Translations under genes and position numbers: made by a program
Assembly (NCBI GenBank): GCA_019422485.1
Contig: JAHZDG010000036.1
Coordinates: forward strand, 1-22,904
DNA: 22,904 nucleotides
From: Alistipes sp.
Lineage (GTDB): Bacteria; Bacteroidota; Bacteroidia; Bacteroidales; Rikenellaceae
Reading direction: 5' to 3'
Part shown: positions 1 through 7,305 of the stretch, piece by piece
How the letters are laid out: each line of letters starts with the position of its first letter
How positions within the stretch are numbered: the stretch's first letter is position 1
The notes under the pieces: model-generated
The model's database searches: none
Told to the model about the DNA's origin: nothing
What the model saw: the letters and a program-made list of their open reading frames with translations, nothing else

Positions 1-743
1 AAAAGGGGGTACACTCTTTCCTGGAAAAACCCATTGCGGTGGATCCCGAAGGATACCGTACCATCATGGCAACGGCCAAACAGGCCCGTGCCAAAGGATT
101 GAGTGTCGTGACCGGCACCCAACGCCATCACCAACGCCCCTATGTGGAATCCTACAAGAAAATCTTTCTCGAAGGCATGATCGGTGAGATTACCGGCGGG
201 AATGTCTACTGGACCTCTTTCGGAAGTCGCCAGCGCCGTTTGACCGGGGACCAGTTCGATAACTTCAGCACCGATTTCGTTTGTGACAACGGGGTGCATT
301 TCCACAGCATGTGTCGCCAAATCGACGGCTGTGCCAACAACGTCAGCGAATTCATCCAGGGAACCCGCGGCAGCTGGGAGAGCGGAGACGGTGCCAGCGG
401 CCGTTGTGTCATCAAAGACCTGCAAGGCAATATCCTCTGGCAATACGATCTGGAAGCCGAAAAGGCCCAGTATCAGCAAACCAATCCCTACGTCCTGGAA
501 CACGTCAACTGGATCAACTGCATCCGTCAGGGGACCCCGATCATGCAGGCCGAAGAGACAGCCCTTTCCAACATGGCCGCCATCATGGCCCGTGAATCGG
601 CTTACAGCGGCAAGCAAGTGACGTGGGACGAAATGACGGCGGCCTCACTGAACTATGTCCCGGAAAATCCGCAGTTGGGCAGCGTAGACCTGAGCCAACC
701 GTTGTATCAGGTTCCTGTTCCGGGCACACCCAAGAGCAAATAA
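1..743 (+). CDS. Gfo/Idh/MocA family oxidoreductase, C-terminal part (5' end outside window)
   Basis: The frame is open from base 3, upstream of any start codon, so the gene enters from outside the window. The first residues read GVHSFLEKPIAVDPEG, which is the EKP motif that ends the NAD(P)-binding Rossmann half in this family; its lysine normally contacts the nicotinamide ring and substrate. The rest is the C-terminal alpha/beta domain, with a FVCDNGVHFHSMC segment where the family carries its catalytic histidine region. It ends in ALSNMAAIMARESAYSGKQ followed by VTWDEM, typical of the large Bacteroidota/Planctomycetota group of sugar dehydrogenases, many of which are Tat-exported. The expected reaction is NAD(P)-dependent oxidation or reduction of a sugar hydroxyl; the substrate cannot be read. 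The stop lies 3 bases before the next gene, so the two are probably cotranscribed. The signal peptide and Rossmann GxGxxG would lie upstream and cannot be checked. Confidence 0.93.
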   Translation, partial: KGVHSFLEKPIAVDPEGYRTIMATAKQARAKGLSVVTGTQRHHQRPYVESYKKIFLEGMIGEITGGNVYWTSFGSRQRRLTGDQFDNFSTDFVCDNGVHFHSMCRQIDGCANNVSEFIQGTRGSWESGDGASGRCVIKDLQGNILWQYDLEAEKAQYQQTNPYVLEHVNWINCIRQGTPIMQAEETALSNMAAIMARESAYSGKQVTWDEMTAASLNYVPENPQLGSVDLSQPLYQVPVPGTPKSK

Positions 744-746
744 CCG

Positions 747-1217
747 ATGAAAATCATTGACAAAGCCCGGTTGGACGAGACGAGCCGTCAGGCTCGCTCG
801 TCGGCACGGGGCCGGATGAATCATAATTTCCACGAACGATTGGACGATCCGTTCCATCGTTTGCTCAATGCCATGGAGCCGGGCACGTTTCTTCCGGTTC
901 ACCGCCATCGGGATAAGGACGAAGGTATTATCGTGCTGCGCGGCCGCGTCGCCTCCTTCATTTTCGATGAGGCGGGGGCCATTGTGCAGCAGACCATTGT
1001 CGACCCGCGAGACGGGGTATACGGATTCGATATTCCGGCCGGGGAGTGGCACGGCCTGCTGGTGCTGGAAAAGGATACGGTCGTCTATGAAACCAAACCC
1101 GGCCCCTACCGGCCTCTGGACCCGGAAGAGATCGCCTCCTGGTCCCCGGATCCTCAAGACCGATCGGCGGTCGAAGCCTTTCTCCATAAGTTGACCCAGG
1201 TACTGGCCTCCCAATAA
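747..1217 (+). CDS. WbuC-family cupin-fold metalloprotein
   Basis: A 156-residue protein starting at the ATG 3 bases after the previous stop. The centre carries a cupin metal-binding signature: GTFLPVHRHRDKDE (about residues 45-58), with two histidines and an acidic residue, and a later AGEWHGLLVLE (about 107-117) that supplies the third histidine. The opening KIIDKARLDETSRQAR and the C-terminal YRPLDPEEIASWSP fit the WbuC family, first named from an E. coli O-antigen cluster; its reaction is not established to my knowledge. No signal peptide is seen, so it is probably cytoplasmic. Being held between an oxidoreductase and a TIM-barrel isomerase suggests work on a sugar or a sugar-derived oxidation product, which is inference. 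It could equally be a generic cupin of other substrate. Confidence 0.85.
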   Translation: MKIIDKARLDETSRQARSSARGRMNHNFHERLDDPFHRLLNAMEPGTFLPVHRHRDKDEGIIVLRGRVASFIFDEAGAIVQQTIVDPRDGVYGFDIPAGEWHGLLVLEKDTVVYETKPGPYRPLDPEEIASWSPDPQDRSAVEAFLHKLTQVLASQ

Positions 1218-1236
1218 CCTCAAACATCCTGACACA

Positions 1237-2139
1237 ATGGACCGACGAACCTTTCTAAGAACCTCGTTAGCAGGGACGGCTTTGGCGGCCACAGTCCCGG
1301 CCTCGCTGCTGGAAAGCTGTACGACAAGTGCTCCGGCTCCAGCCACCCCCTTGAAACTATCCTTCCAGGAAAATACGGCTCCGGGCGATACCCTGACCGA
1401 AAAACTCGACTTCATGGAGGCCAACGGCGTTGTCGGCCTCGAACCCGGCGGTCGGGGACTGGCTGATCGGATCAATGAACTGCAACAGGCCTTACACGGA
1501 CGGAATATTCAAGTAAGCGCCATTTGTGCCGGATTTTCGGGTTTCATCCTGGCCGAAGACCCGGCCATACGCGAAGAATTCGATCGGACCATGAAAGAGA
1601 TCATCGCGGCCGCCGGAGAACTGGGGTCGACGGGAGTCATCATGGTACCGGCCTTCAACCACCAAACTCCGGTCATGCCTCACAATGCCGATACGCGTGC
1701 CTATTTGGTGGAACAACTGACCCTGCTGGGGGAATATGCCCTCAAACACGGCACGACAGTCATTCTCGAACCGCTCAACCGATCCGAAGCGTTCTACCTG
1801 CGTCTGGTGGCCGACGCCGCCTCGATTTGCCGGGACACGGCCTGCGAAGGCGTACGATGCATGGGCGATTTCTGGCACATGACCGCCGAAGAGAGTTCCG
1901 ACTACGGAGCCCTGTATAGCGGAAGTCCTTATCTGCGTCATGTTCACATCGCCAGCCGCGGGAAACGCCGCATGCCGGGCGAAGACGGCGAACTGGACAA
2001 CTATGTAGATGGTTTCCGGGCCCTCAAACAGATGAACTACCCCTATTATGTCAGCTTCGAGTGCGGCAGCACCGGCGATCGGGCCCAAACCGTACCGGCG
2101 GCACTGGAACTGTTACGGACCCAGTGGGAACAGGCTTAA
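1237..2139 (+). CDS. Exported TIM-barrel sugar isomerase/epimerase-like protein (Tat-type signal, probable lipoprotein)
   Basis: A 300-residue protein. The N-terminus MDRRTFLRTSLAGTALAATV has the twin-arginine pattern RRTFLR followed by a hydrophobic stretch, and LLESC (Cys28) is a plausible lipobox, so the mature protein is probably Tat-exported and lipid-anchored. The body is an AP-endonuclease-2/xylose-isomerase-like barrel. Likely metal ligands stand in order: Glu in ILEPLNRSE (about 174), Asp/His in MGDFWHM, His in RHVHIASRG and Glu in VSFECG near the end. Family members include hydroxypyruvate isomerase, tagatose 3-epimerase and inosose dehydratase relatives; some Bacteroidota members act on 3-keto-glycosides together with Gfo/Idh/MocA dehydrogenases. 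The substrate here is unknown. It lies 19 bases after the cupin gene, in the same apparent operon. Confidence 0.88.
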   Translation: MDRRTFLRTSLAGTALAATVPASLLESCTTSAPAPATPLKLSFQENTAPGDTLTEKLDFMEANGVVGLEPGGRGLADRINELQQALHGRNIQVSAICAGFSGFILAEDPAIREEFDRTMKEIIAAAGELGSTGVIMVPAFNHQTPVMPHNADTRAYLVEQLTLLGEYALKHGTTVILEPLNRSEAFYLRLVADAASICRDTACEGVRCMGDFWHMTAEESSDYGALYSGSPYLRHVHIASRGKRRMPGEDGELDNYVDGFRALKQMNYPYYVSFECGSTGDRAQTVPAALELLRTQWEQA

Positions 2140-2261
2140 ACCCTTTCCCGCCGAATCGTTCCGACAGCCGGATCTAAGCCTCTCCTAAGGCCTTCAACAT
2201 TCGTCAGGCTCTCCGAAAAGAGGTTGAGGTTACGGCAGCGCTGACATTTCTTGGACACTTT

Positions 2262-2314
2262 CGAAAGTCGCGGAATAGTTCCCCTCGAACGGGAATATAT
2301 CCCGCGACTTTTCG
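2262..2314 (+). terminator. Long imperfect inverted repeat followed by a T-rich tract, probable terminator
   Basis: The left arm CGAAAGTCGCGG (2262-2273) pairs with CCGCGACTTTTCG (2302-2314), with one extra T in the right arm. Inside it a second stem pairs TTCCC with GGGAA around CTCGAAC, so the element can fold as one long rod. On the + strand it is followed by TATTTTTG. It lies about 120 bases after the TIM-barrel stop and fits a terminator for the first operon. The same T tract also makes a promoter-like box, so a combined terminator/promoter or leader structure is possible. Confidence 0.5.
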
Positions 2315-2322
2315 TATTTTTG
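2315..2322 (+). promoter_or_regulatory. Possible Bacteroidota -7 box for the flippase gene
   Basis: TATTTTTG matches the Bacteroidota -7 consensus TAnnTTTG exactly and lies 50 bases before the flippase ATG. No TTG is present at the expected 19-21 base distance upstream, where the arm of the hairpin sits, so support is only partial. Confidence 0.3.
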
Positions 2323-2372
2323 CGACACGCAGGAGTTCTCATTTCCTGTCCGACTCGAAAAACGTAATCCGA

Positions 2373-3848
2373 ATGATTCGACAACTGGCTGGACAAACCG
2401 CCATTTATGGGATCAGCAGTATCGCTTCACGGCTGCTGAACTATTTGTTGACCCCTCTGCTGACCCGGGTGCTGACTACCGCCGAATACGGCGTTATCAC
2501 CGATATGTATGCCTTGATTCCCTTCGCGATGGTCGTGCTGACCATGGGCATGGAAACCGGCTATTTCCGCTTTGCCGGCAAAAGCGAAGGTTTGGCCAAG
2601 CGCGAAGTCTTCTCCACCACTTGGGGGGCCGTTTCGGCTGTCGCGATTCTGTTTGCGGTGCTGATCTGGCTCTTTACCCCCCAACTGTCTCAGCTCATGG
2701 CTTATGCCGACCACCCCTCCTACATCCGGCTGGTCGGTCTGATTATCGCCCTGGATGTCATTACCTCCATCCCGTATGCCCGCCTGCGGCAAGAAGGAAA
2801 GGCCAAACGCTTTGTCGCAATCCGCACCTTTTCGGTCCTGCTCAACGTGGTGATCGTGCTGTTTCTCTACCTGGGCCTGCCGAAACTGGCTGCAGGAGGT
2901 GGAATGTGGGCCTCGTTGTATGATCCGAATTACGGCCCCGGTTACTACCTGGTGTCGAACTTCATCACCAGCCTGGTCACCCTGTTGCTGCTCTATCCCG
3001 CCTACCGGGATACGCTCCCGGTGATGCGCGGACAGCTGCTGCGAGAAATGCTCTTTTACTCGTTCCCGTTGTTGGTGAGCGGGGTGGCCGGAGTAGCCAA
3101 CATGTTCATCGACCGACAGATGATCAAATACCTGATGCCGGCCGACGAAGCCATGGACGCTTTGGGAATTTACGGAGCCGTCGCCAAACTGGGCGTCATT
3201 CTGCTGCTGTTCATCCAGATGTACCGCTATGCAGCCGAGCCGTTCTTCCTGGCCAACTTCAAAAAAGACGACTTCCTGAAAGCCAACGCCGAAGCACTCA
3301 AATACTTTTCGCTGGTTTCCGTCGGCATCTTTCTGTTGATCATGCTCTTCGAAGATGTTTTCGCCCTGTTGGTCGGGCCGGATTTCCGTCAGGGTATGTC
3401 GATTCTGCCGGTGATTCTGTTGGCCAACATCTTCTCAGGCATGACCCTGAATCTCAATTTCTGGTACAAACAAACCGGAGATACCCGGTATGCCCTCTGG
3501 ATCACCGGAACAGGACTGATCTTTACGGTCATACTGAATGTACTGATGGTCCCCTCGATGGGATATATCGGTGCAGCCTGGGCCCGTCTGGGATGCGAAA
3601 CCGTGATGCTGGCCATGAGCTATTACCTCAACCGACGCCATTACCCCACACCTTATCCGCTGCGCCGCATCGGGGAATACTTTCTGCTGGGAGCGCTCTT
3701 TTACGGAGTTACTTTTTTGACCCCGCATTGGCCGGGTTTATGGAAATATTCGTTACATTTAGTCTTGCTGCTGCTGTTCGGTTATTATGCCCTGCGCCGC
3801 GAACACATCGACCTGACCGCCCTGTTGCGCTCGATCGTCCGCCGATAA
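2373..3848 (+). CDS. Polysaccharide/lipid-linked oligosaccharide flippase (MOP superfamily)
   Basis: A 491-residue, very hydrophobic protein with about 14 predicted membrane segments. The start IRQLAGQTAIYGISSIASRL, and the following LTPLLTRVLTTAEYG, form the N-terminal signature of MOP-superfamily (Wzx/polysaccharide biosynthesis protein) exporters, which flip lipid-linked sugars across the inner membrane. A basic patch with a bulge of Gly residues (KLAAGGGMWASLYD, about 169-182) forms a loop in the first half. The second half has VLLANIFSGMTLNLNFWYK and ALRRE near the end. The ATG at 2373 begins the conserved signature, so the start is secure. No glycosyltransferases flank it, so this is probably a stand-alone flippase of the core genome rather than part of an O-antigen cluster. 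Confidence 0.9.
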   Translation: MIRQLAGQTAIYGISSIASRLLNYLLTPLLTRVLTTAEYGVITDMYALIPFAMVVLTMGMETGYFRFAGKSEGLAKREVFSTTWGAVSAVAILFAVLIWLFTPQLSQLMAYADHPSYIRLVGLIIALDVITSIPYARLRQEGKAKRFVAIRTFSVLLNVVIVLFLYLGLPKLAAGGGMWASLYDPNYGPGYYLVSNFITSLVTLLLLYPAYRDTLPVMRGQLLREMLFYSFPLLVSGVAGVANMFIDRQMIKYLMPADEAMDALGIYGAVAKLGVILLLFIQMYRYAAEPFFLANFKKDDFLKANAEALKYFSLVSVGIFLLIMLFEDVFALLVGPDFRQGMSILPVILLANIFSGMTLNLNFWYKQTGDTRYALWITGTGLIFTVILNVLMVPSMGYIGAAWARLGCETVMLAMSYYLNRRHYPTPYPLRRIGEYFLLGALFYGVTFLTPHWPGLWKYSLHLVLLLLFGYYALRREHIDLTALLRSIVRR

Positions 3849-3885
3849 CCCGGCCAGCCGCCGTACACCTTAAATGCCACACACC

Positions 3886-4320
3886 ATGAAAGTAAAAGTC
3901 ATCAACCGTTCGGCCTTCGATCTGCCGCAATACGAAACCGCTCAAGCCGCCGGACTGGATGTTCGGGCCAACATCGAGGAACCCATCATCCTGCGTCCGC
4001 TGCAACGGGCCCTGGTCCCCACGGGACTGTATGTCGAACTGCCCGAAGGATATGAAATGCAGGTACGTCCGCGCAGCGGTCTAGCCGCCCGTCACGGGAT
4101 TTCGCTGGTCAATACCCCGGGAACGATCGATCCCGACTACCGGGGAGAGATCAAGGTGATTATGGTCAATCTGTCGAACGAAGACTTCGAACTCAAACCG
4201 GGAGAACGCATCGCCCAACTGGTGGTCGCCCGATTTACCCGGATTGCCTGGGAGTGTGTCGAAGAGCTAAGTGAAACCGATCGGGGTGCGGGCGGTTTTG
4301 GCTCGACCGGGACCAAATAA
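3886..4320 (+). CDS. dut: dUTP diphosphatase
   Basis: Hydrolyses dUTP to dUMP and pyrophosphate, keeping uracil out of DNA and supplying dTMP synthesis; the family is a cytoplasmic homotrimer. With the ATG at 3886 the protein has 144 residues and all five dUTPase motifs in order: AGLDVRA (22-28), RPRSGLA (61-67), TPGTIDPDYRGEI (77-89, with the catalytic Asp82), GERIAQLVV (106-114) and the Gly-rich RGAGGFGSTG (133-142) that closes over the nucleotide. An in-frame ATG 12 bases earlier (3874) would add MPHT; I prefer 3886 because homologs begin with the MKVKVIN-type strand. It follows the flippase by 37 bases and is co-oriented. Confidence 0.97.
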   Translation: MKVKVINRSAFDLPQYETAQAAGLDVRANIEEPIILRPLQRALVPTGLYVELPEGYEMQVRPRSGLAARHGISLVNTPGTIDPDYRGEIKVIMVNLSNEDFELKPGERIAQLVVARFTRIAWECVEELSETDRGAGGFGSTGTK

Positions 4321-4379
4321 GGCCTTTTTTCATGTCGATCGGGGAAAGTCTCTGATCCAACCCAGAAAATACAAATCCG

Positions 4380-5528
4380 ATGCAATTTAAAGCGATTTTG
4401 GGGCAAGCAGCCGTCAAGGCACATCTGATACGCAGCGTCGAAGCGGGTCGTATCAGCCATGCTCAACTTTTTACCGGCAACGAAGGGGTAGGCGCCTTGC
4501 CGTTGGCCATCGCCTATGCCCAATACCTCAACTGTCCTCATCGTCACGACGGGGACTCCTGCGGGGTATGTCCTTCCTGCCACCAGATCGAACAATTGGC
4601 CCACCCCGACCTGCATTTCGTCGTACCGGTCAATACCCCCAAAGGCAAATCGTCGGGTGAGAAACCGCTCAGCAGCCGGTTTATGCCCCAATGGCGGGAG
4701 CTCGTGACCCGTACGGGCGGTTATTTCAGCGAGCAGCAGTGGTACGAGGCCATCGAGATCGACAACAAACAAGGGAATATCAGCACTTTCGAGGCGGACG
4801 AAATCATCCGCAATCTCTCTTTCAAGGCATTTGAATCGGAGTACAAGATCGTTTTGATCTGGCTGCCCGAGCGCATGAATGTACAGGCCGCCAACAAACT
4901 CCTGAAAATCATTGAGGAACCTTGGGAGAAAACCCTGTTCCTGATGGTGAGCGAATCCCCAGACAAACTGTTGCAGACCATCCTGTCACGCACCCAAAGC
5001 GTGAACGTTCCGGGACTCGAGCCCGAAATACTGGTCGACTATTTACGTGGGAAAGGGATCCCGGAGAGCGATGCACCGAAAGTCGCCCGGCTCTCCCGAG
5101 GCAGTCTGCTCGAGGCTCAGCGGCTGGTAGCCAGCCTGAACTCGAATGAGAATCAGGCCAGTTTCGACTATTTCGTACAGTTGATGCGTCTGAGCTACGA
5201 AAACCGCCACATGGAACTGCTCGAATGGGCCGAAACGGTGGCCTCGCTGGGTCGGGAAGAGCAGAAAAACCTGATGATCAACTCGATTCGACTGATTCGA
5301 GACAGCTACATGATGACTGCTGGAATGACGGAAATCTCGTTTCTGTTCGGCAAGGAATACGATTTCTGCAAACGTTTTGCGCCCTACGTCAATAACAGCA
5401 ATGTCGAACGCCTGGTGGCCGAGATGGAACTGGTCATCCGACAGATCGGTCAAAACGGCAATCCCAAAATCATTTTCCCTCATTTTGCACTGACCGTCAG
5501 CAAACTGATCGGCCCGCTAAGACCATGA
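4380..5528 (+). CDS. holB: DNA polymerase III delta' clamp-loader subunit
   Basis: Part of the clamp loader that places the sliding clamp on primed DNA. The 382-residue protein opens with the expected FKAILGQAAVKAHLIRSVEA, then GRISHAQLFTGNEGVGALPL, a P-loop region lacking the usual lysine, as is normal for the non-ATP-hydrolysing delta' subunit. Four cysteines (about 52, 61, 64, 67) in NCPHRHDGDSCGVCPSC form the clamp-loader zinc module. NVQAANKLLKIIEEP (about 165-179) is the strongly conserved sensor region, followed by LQTILSRTQ with the SRT/SRC-like motif. Residues after about 215 form the collar domain. It overlaps folK by 4 bases (ATGA), suggesting translational coupling. Confidence 0.95.
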   Translation: MQFKAILGQAAVKAHLIRSVEAGRISHAQLFTGNEGVGALPLAIAYAQYLNCPHRHDGDSCGVCPSCHQIEQLAHPDLHFVVPVNTPKGKSSGEKPLSSRFMPQWRELVTRTGGYFSEQQWYEAIEIDNKQGNISTFEADEIIRNLSFKAFESEYKIVLIWLPERMNVQAANKLLKIIEEPWEKTLFLMVSESPDKLLQTILSRTQSVNVPGLEPEILVDYLRGKGIPESDAPKVARLSRGSLLEAQRLVASLNSNENQASFDYFVQLMRLSYENRHMELLEWAETVASLGREEQKNLMINSIRLIRDSYMMTAGMTEISFLFGKEYDFCKRFAPYVNNSNVERLVAEMELVIRQIGQNGNPKIIFPHFALTVSKLIGPLRP

Positions 5529-6028
5529 TCGACGTCGTTTTATTAACCGGAGGCAATCTGGGGCCGGTCGCTCAGAACCTGGCTCGGGCTCGGGAAGCCC
5601 TGATCGAACAGATCGGACCCGAAAAAACCTGCTCCGGGGTATGGGAATCCGAGCCTTGGGGATTCGAAGCCCCACAACGCTTTTTAAACCAGGTATTGGT
5701 ACTGCAAACCTCCTTGGAACCGTTGGCCGTACTGGACACCATACAGGCCATCGAACGACAATTGGGACGGGTTCGGGAAGCAGCCCCGACCGACCCTGCA
5801 CACCACCCAACCTCCGGAACCGCCCCTCGCCAATACCATTCCCGACCGATCGATATTGACATTCTGTTTTACGGGGACCGCATCATCGACCTGCCCCGTT
5901 TACAGGTCCCTCATCCGTTGATCGCTCAACGGGCGTTCGTACTCCACCCGCTCAACGAAGTGCTGCCCGAATACCGCCATCCCGTCACCGGACTGACCGC
6001 CCGCGAAATGCTCGAACAACTCGGATAG
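5525..6028 (+). CDS. folK: 2-amino-4-hydroxy-6-hydroxymethyldihydropteridine pyrophosphokinase (HPPK)
   Basis: Transfers pyrophosphate from ATP to 6-hydroxymethyl-7,8-dihydropterin in folate synthesis. The 167-residue protein starts with LLTGGNLGPVAQNLARA, the family's nucleotide/pterin-binding N-terminus, then WGFEAPQRFLNQVL with the conserved phenylalanine-asparagine pocket residues, and RPIDIDILFYG (about 107-117), whose two aspartates (110, 112) bind magnesium. HPLIAQRAFVLHPLNEV is the usual C-terminal signature. Between LGRVRE and the RPIDIDIL motif there is an unusually long Pro/His/Thr-rich segment (about residues 86-103) in the mobile catalytic-loop region. The start codon overlaps the holB stop. 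folB, another step of the same pathway, lies near 20 kb on the other strand. Confidence 0.95.
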   Translation: MIDVVLLTGGNLGPVAQNLARAREALIEQIGPEKTCSGVWESEPWGFEAPQRFLNQVLVLQTSLEPLAVLDTIQAIERQLGRVREAAPTDPAHHPTSGTAPRQYHSRPIDIDILFYGDRIIDLPRLQVPHPLIAQRAFVLHPLNEVLPEYRHPVTGLTAREMLEQLG

Positions 6029-6046
6029 AGACTTTTCTCTTTCGGG

Positions 6047-6067
6047 CGGGCTTTCCCGAGCCTTTTT
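6047..6067 (+). terminator. Probable intrinsic terminator after folK
   Basis: GGCT (6049-6052) pairs with AGCC (6059-6062) around a TTCCCG loop, and is directly followed by TTTTT (6063-6067). It lies about 20 bases after the folK stop on the + strand. An alternative TCGGG/CCCGA pairing overlaps it. The stem is short, so strength is uncertain. Confidence 0.45.
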
Positions 6068-6136
6068 CGGGTGTATTTTCACGTCAAAAGGGATAAACCA
6101 TCACCTTCGTCTTTCTCAAAAAGAAAAGAGAATCTA

Positions 6137-6150
6137 CCGAAGAAAATCGG
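6137..6150 (-). terminator. Small hairpin with T-rich tail after the amidohydrolase
   Basis: Immediately after the - strand TAG at 6153-6151, CCGA pairs with TCGG around a six-base loop, and the - strand continues with a T-rich tract (read as AAAAAGAAAAGAG on the + strand, 6119-6131). It faces the folK terminator in this convergent gap of about 120 bases. The weak stem makes this tentative. Confidence 0.3.
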
Positions 6151-7305
6151 CTATACAATACGCCGTGTCGCGGCATCGGCGTGCAAAGACTCTGTCAGGG
6201 GATCGGCTCCGCTGAGCAATACGGCTCCCGGACGTTTCCCGATTTCGAAACTCCCTGCCCAGGACTCGATTCCCAAGGCTTCGGCTCCGTTCAAGGTAGC
6301 CCACCGAATCAGTTCATGCAACGGCACAGCGTCACGGAACCGTTTGAGCTCTTCAATCAAGGAGAGGCTGTCGTTACTGGCCAAGCTGTCGGTCCCCAGC
6401 GCAATCCGTACACCTTGCCGCCACAACAACCCACAGGGAGGCAAAACTCCCTCGATAAACTCGTTGGAACGGGGGCACAACACCCAGGTTACCTTGCCGG
6501 TAAAATACGACTCGATGCACTGGACATCCTCCTCTTCGACAAAGGTATTGTGCACCAGCAAAACATCCTTTTCGGGCGGAACCGATGCCATCACCCGTCG
6601 GGCGGGCGATCCATAGCCCATGAAATCCACCGAGAGGCCCAAACGACGATTCCGTTCATACAAAGGCCCCCTTTCGGCAAACAATTCAGCCTCGGCCCGG
6701 CTCTCCATAAAATGGATCGACAAGGGATTCCCCTCCCGAGCGATCTGCCGGAACGGCCGGTCATTGAGCGAATAGGTCGAATGCGGCGTTTTGCTCCACA
6801 CCAACCCCAGCGCTTGCGCCCGATCAGCCACGGCATCGGTAGCCGAGAAGTCCTCCGTGGCCAATCCGAAATACTCCACAAAATTCAGATAATGGAGCCG
6901 GCTGCGGACTTTTGCCTCAAAAGTAAACGAACTGTTACAGATATCCCCTACGGCCACCACGCCTTCACTGCTCATTTTGGCATCCCGGAAGGCGGCTGCG
7001 GCCGCCCGTTCGCTTTCCGACACCTGGTGCCGGCAATGGGCAATTCCGTCCGCAAAACCGGCAAAACCACCCCCTCGGGCGATTTTCCCGTGCAGATAGG
7101 AGAGTTCGGTGTGGGTATGGGCATTGACCAAGCCGGGAATCAGCACCCCGCTGAAAAACTCCACATGATGATGATTGTCGATTTGCTCCGGGGTCTCGAT
7201 CCCCACCAGCACGCCCTCGCTATCGAACGAGAGAATCGGCCGGGAGAGCCAGCCCTGCGGTGTCCACGCGAAGTGTGACGAAATCTTTCTCAGAGGTCCG
7301 GACAT
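6151..7305 (-). CDS. Amidohydrolase family protein (ATZ/TRZ/SAH-deaminase-like)
   Basis: A 384-residue metal-dependent hydrolase. After a beta-sandwich start it shows LIPGLVNAHTHTELSYLHG (about 56-73) with the HxH metal ligands (His63, His65), TPHSTYSL (173-180), a substrate-side loop of this subgroup, SIHFMES (His198, Glu201), LLVHNTF (His252), WVLCPRSNEFIEG (274-286) and IALGTDSLASND (Asp306). This order matches the cytosine/SAH/melamine-deaminase branch, which deaminates purine-like or triazine rings. The exact substrate cannot be read; aminofutalosine deaminase, methylthioadenosine/SAH deaminase and other relatives remain possible. The ATG at 7305 lies inside the 3' end of the upstream DUF4296 gene in another frame (86-base overlap); no later start retains the conserved RKISSHF N-terminal strand. 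Confidence 0.85.
   Translation of the reverse strand: MSGPLRKISSHFAWTPQGWLSRPILSFDSEGVLVGIETPEQIDNHHHVEFFSGVLIPGLVNAHTHTELSYLHGKIARGGGFAGFADGIAHCRHQVSESERAAAAAFRDAKMSSEGVVAVGDICNSSFTFEAKVRSRLHYLNFVEYFGLATEDFSATDAVADRAQALGLVWSKTPHSTYSLNDRPFRQIAREGNPLSIHFMESRAEAELFAERGPLYERNRRLGLSVDFMGYGSPARRVMASVPPEKDVLLVHNTFVEEEDVQCIESYFTGKVTWVLCPRSNEFIEGVLPPCGLLWRQGVRIALGTDSLASNDSLSLIEELKRFRDAVPLHELIRWATLNGAEALGIESWAGSFEIGKRPGAVLLSGADPLTESLHADAATRRIV

Noticed and set aside
645..1475. A 276-codon - strand frame across the WbuC and TIM-barrel starts
   Set aside because: It crosses two well-supported + strand genes and shows no recognisable domain.
4472..4505. HolB P-loop without its lysine as a sign of a broken gene
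   Set aside because: The delta' subunit normally lacks a working P-loop; the zinc cysteines and the rest of the protein are intact.
6181..7278. A 365-codon + strand frame antisense to the amidohydrolase
   Set aside because: It is a high-G+C shadow with no motif or signal, while the - strand frame has the full set of amidohydrolase metal and substrate motifs.
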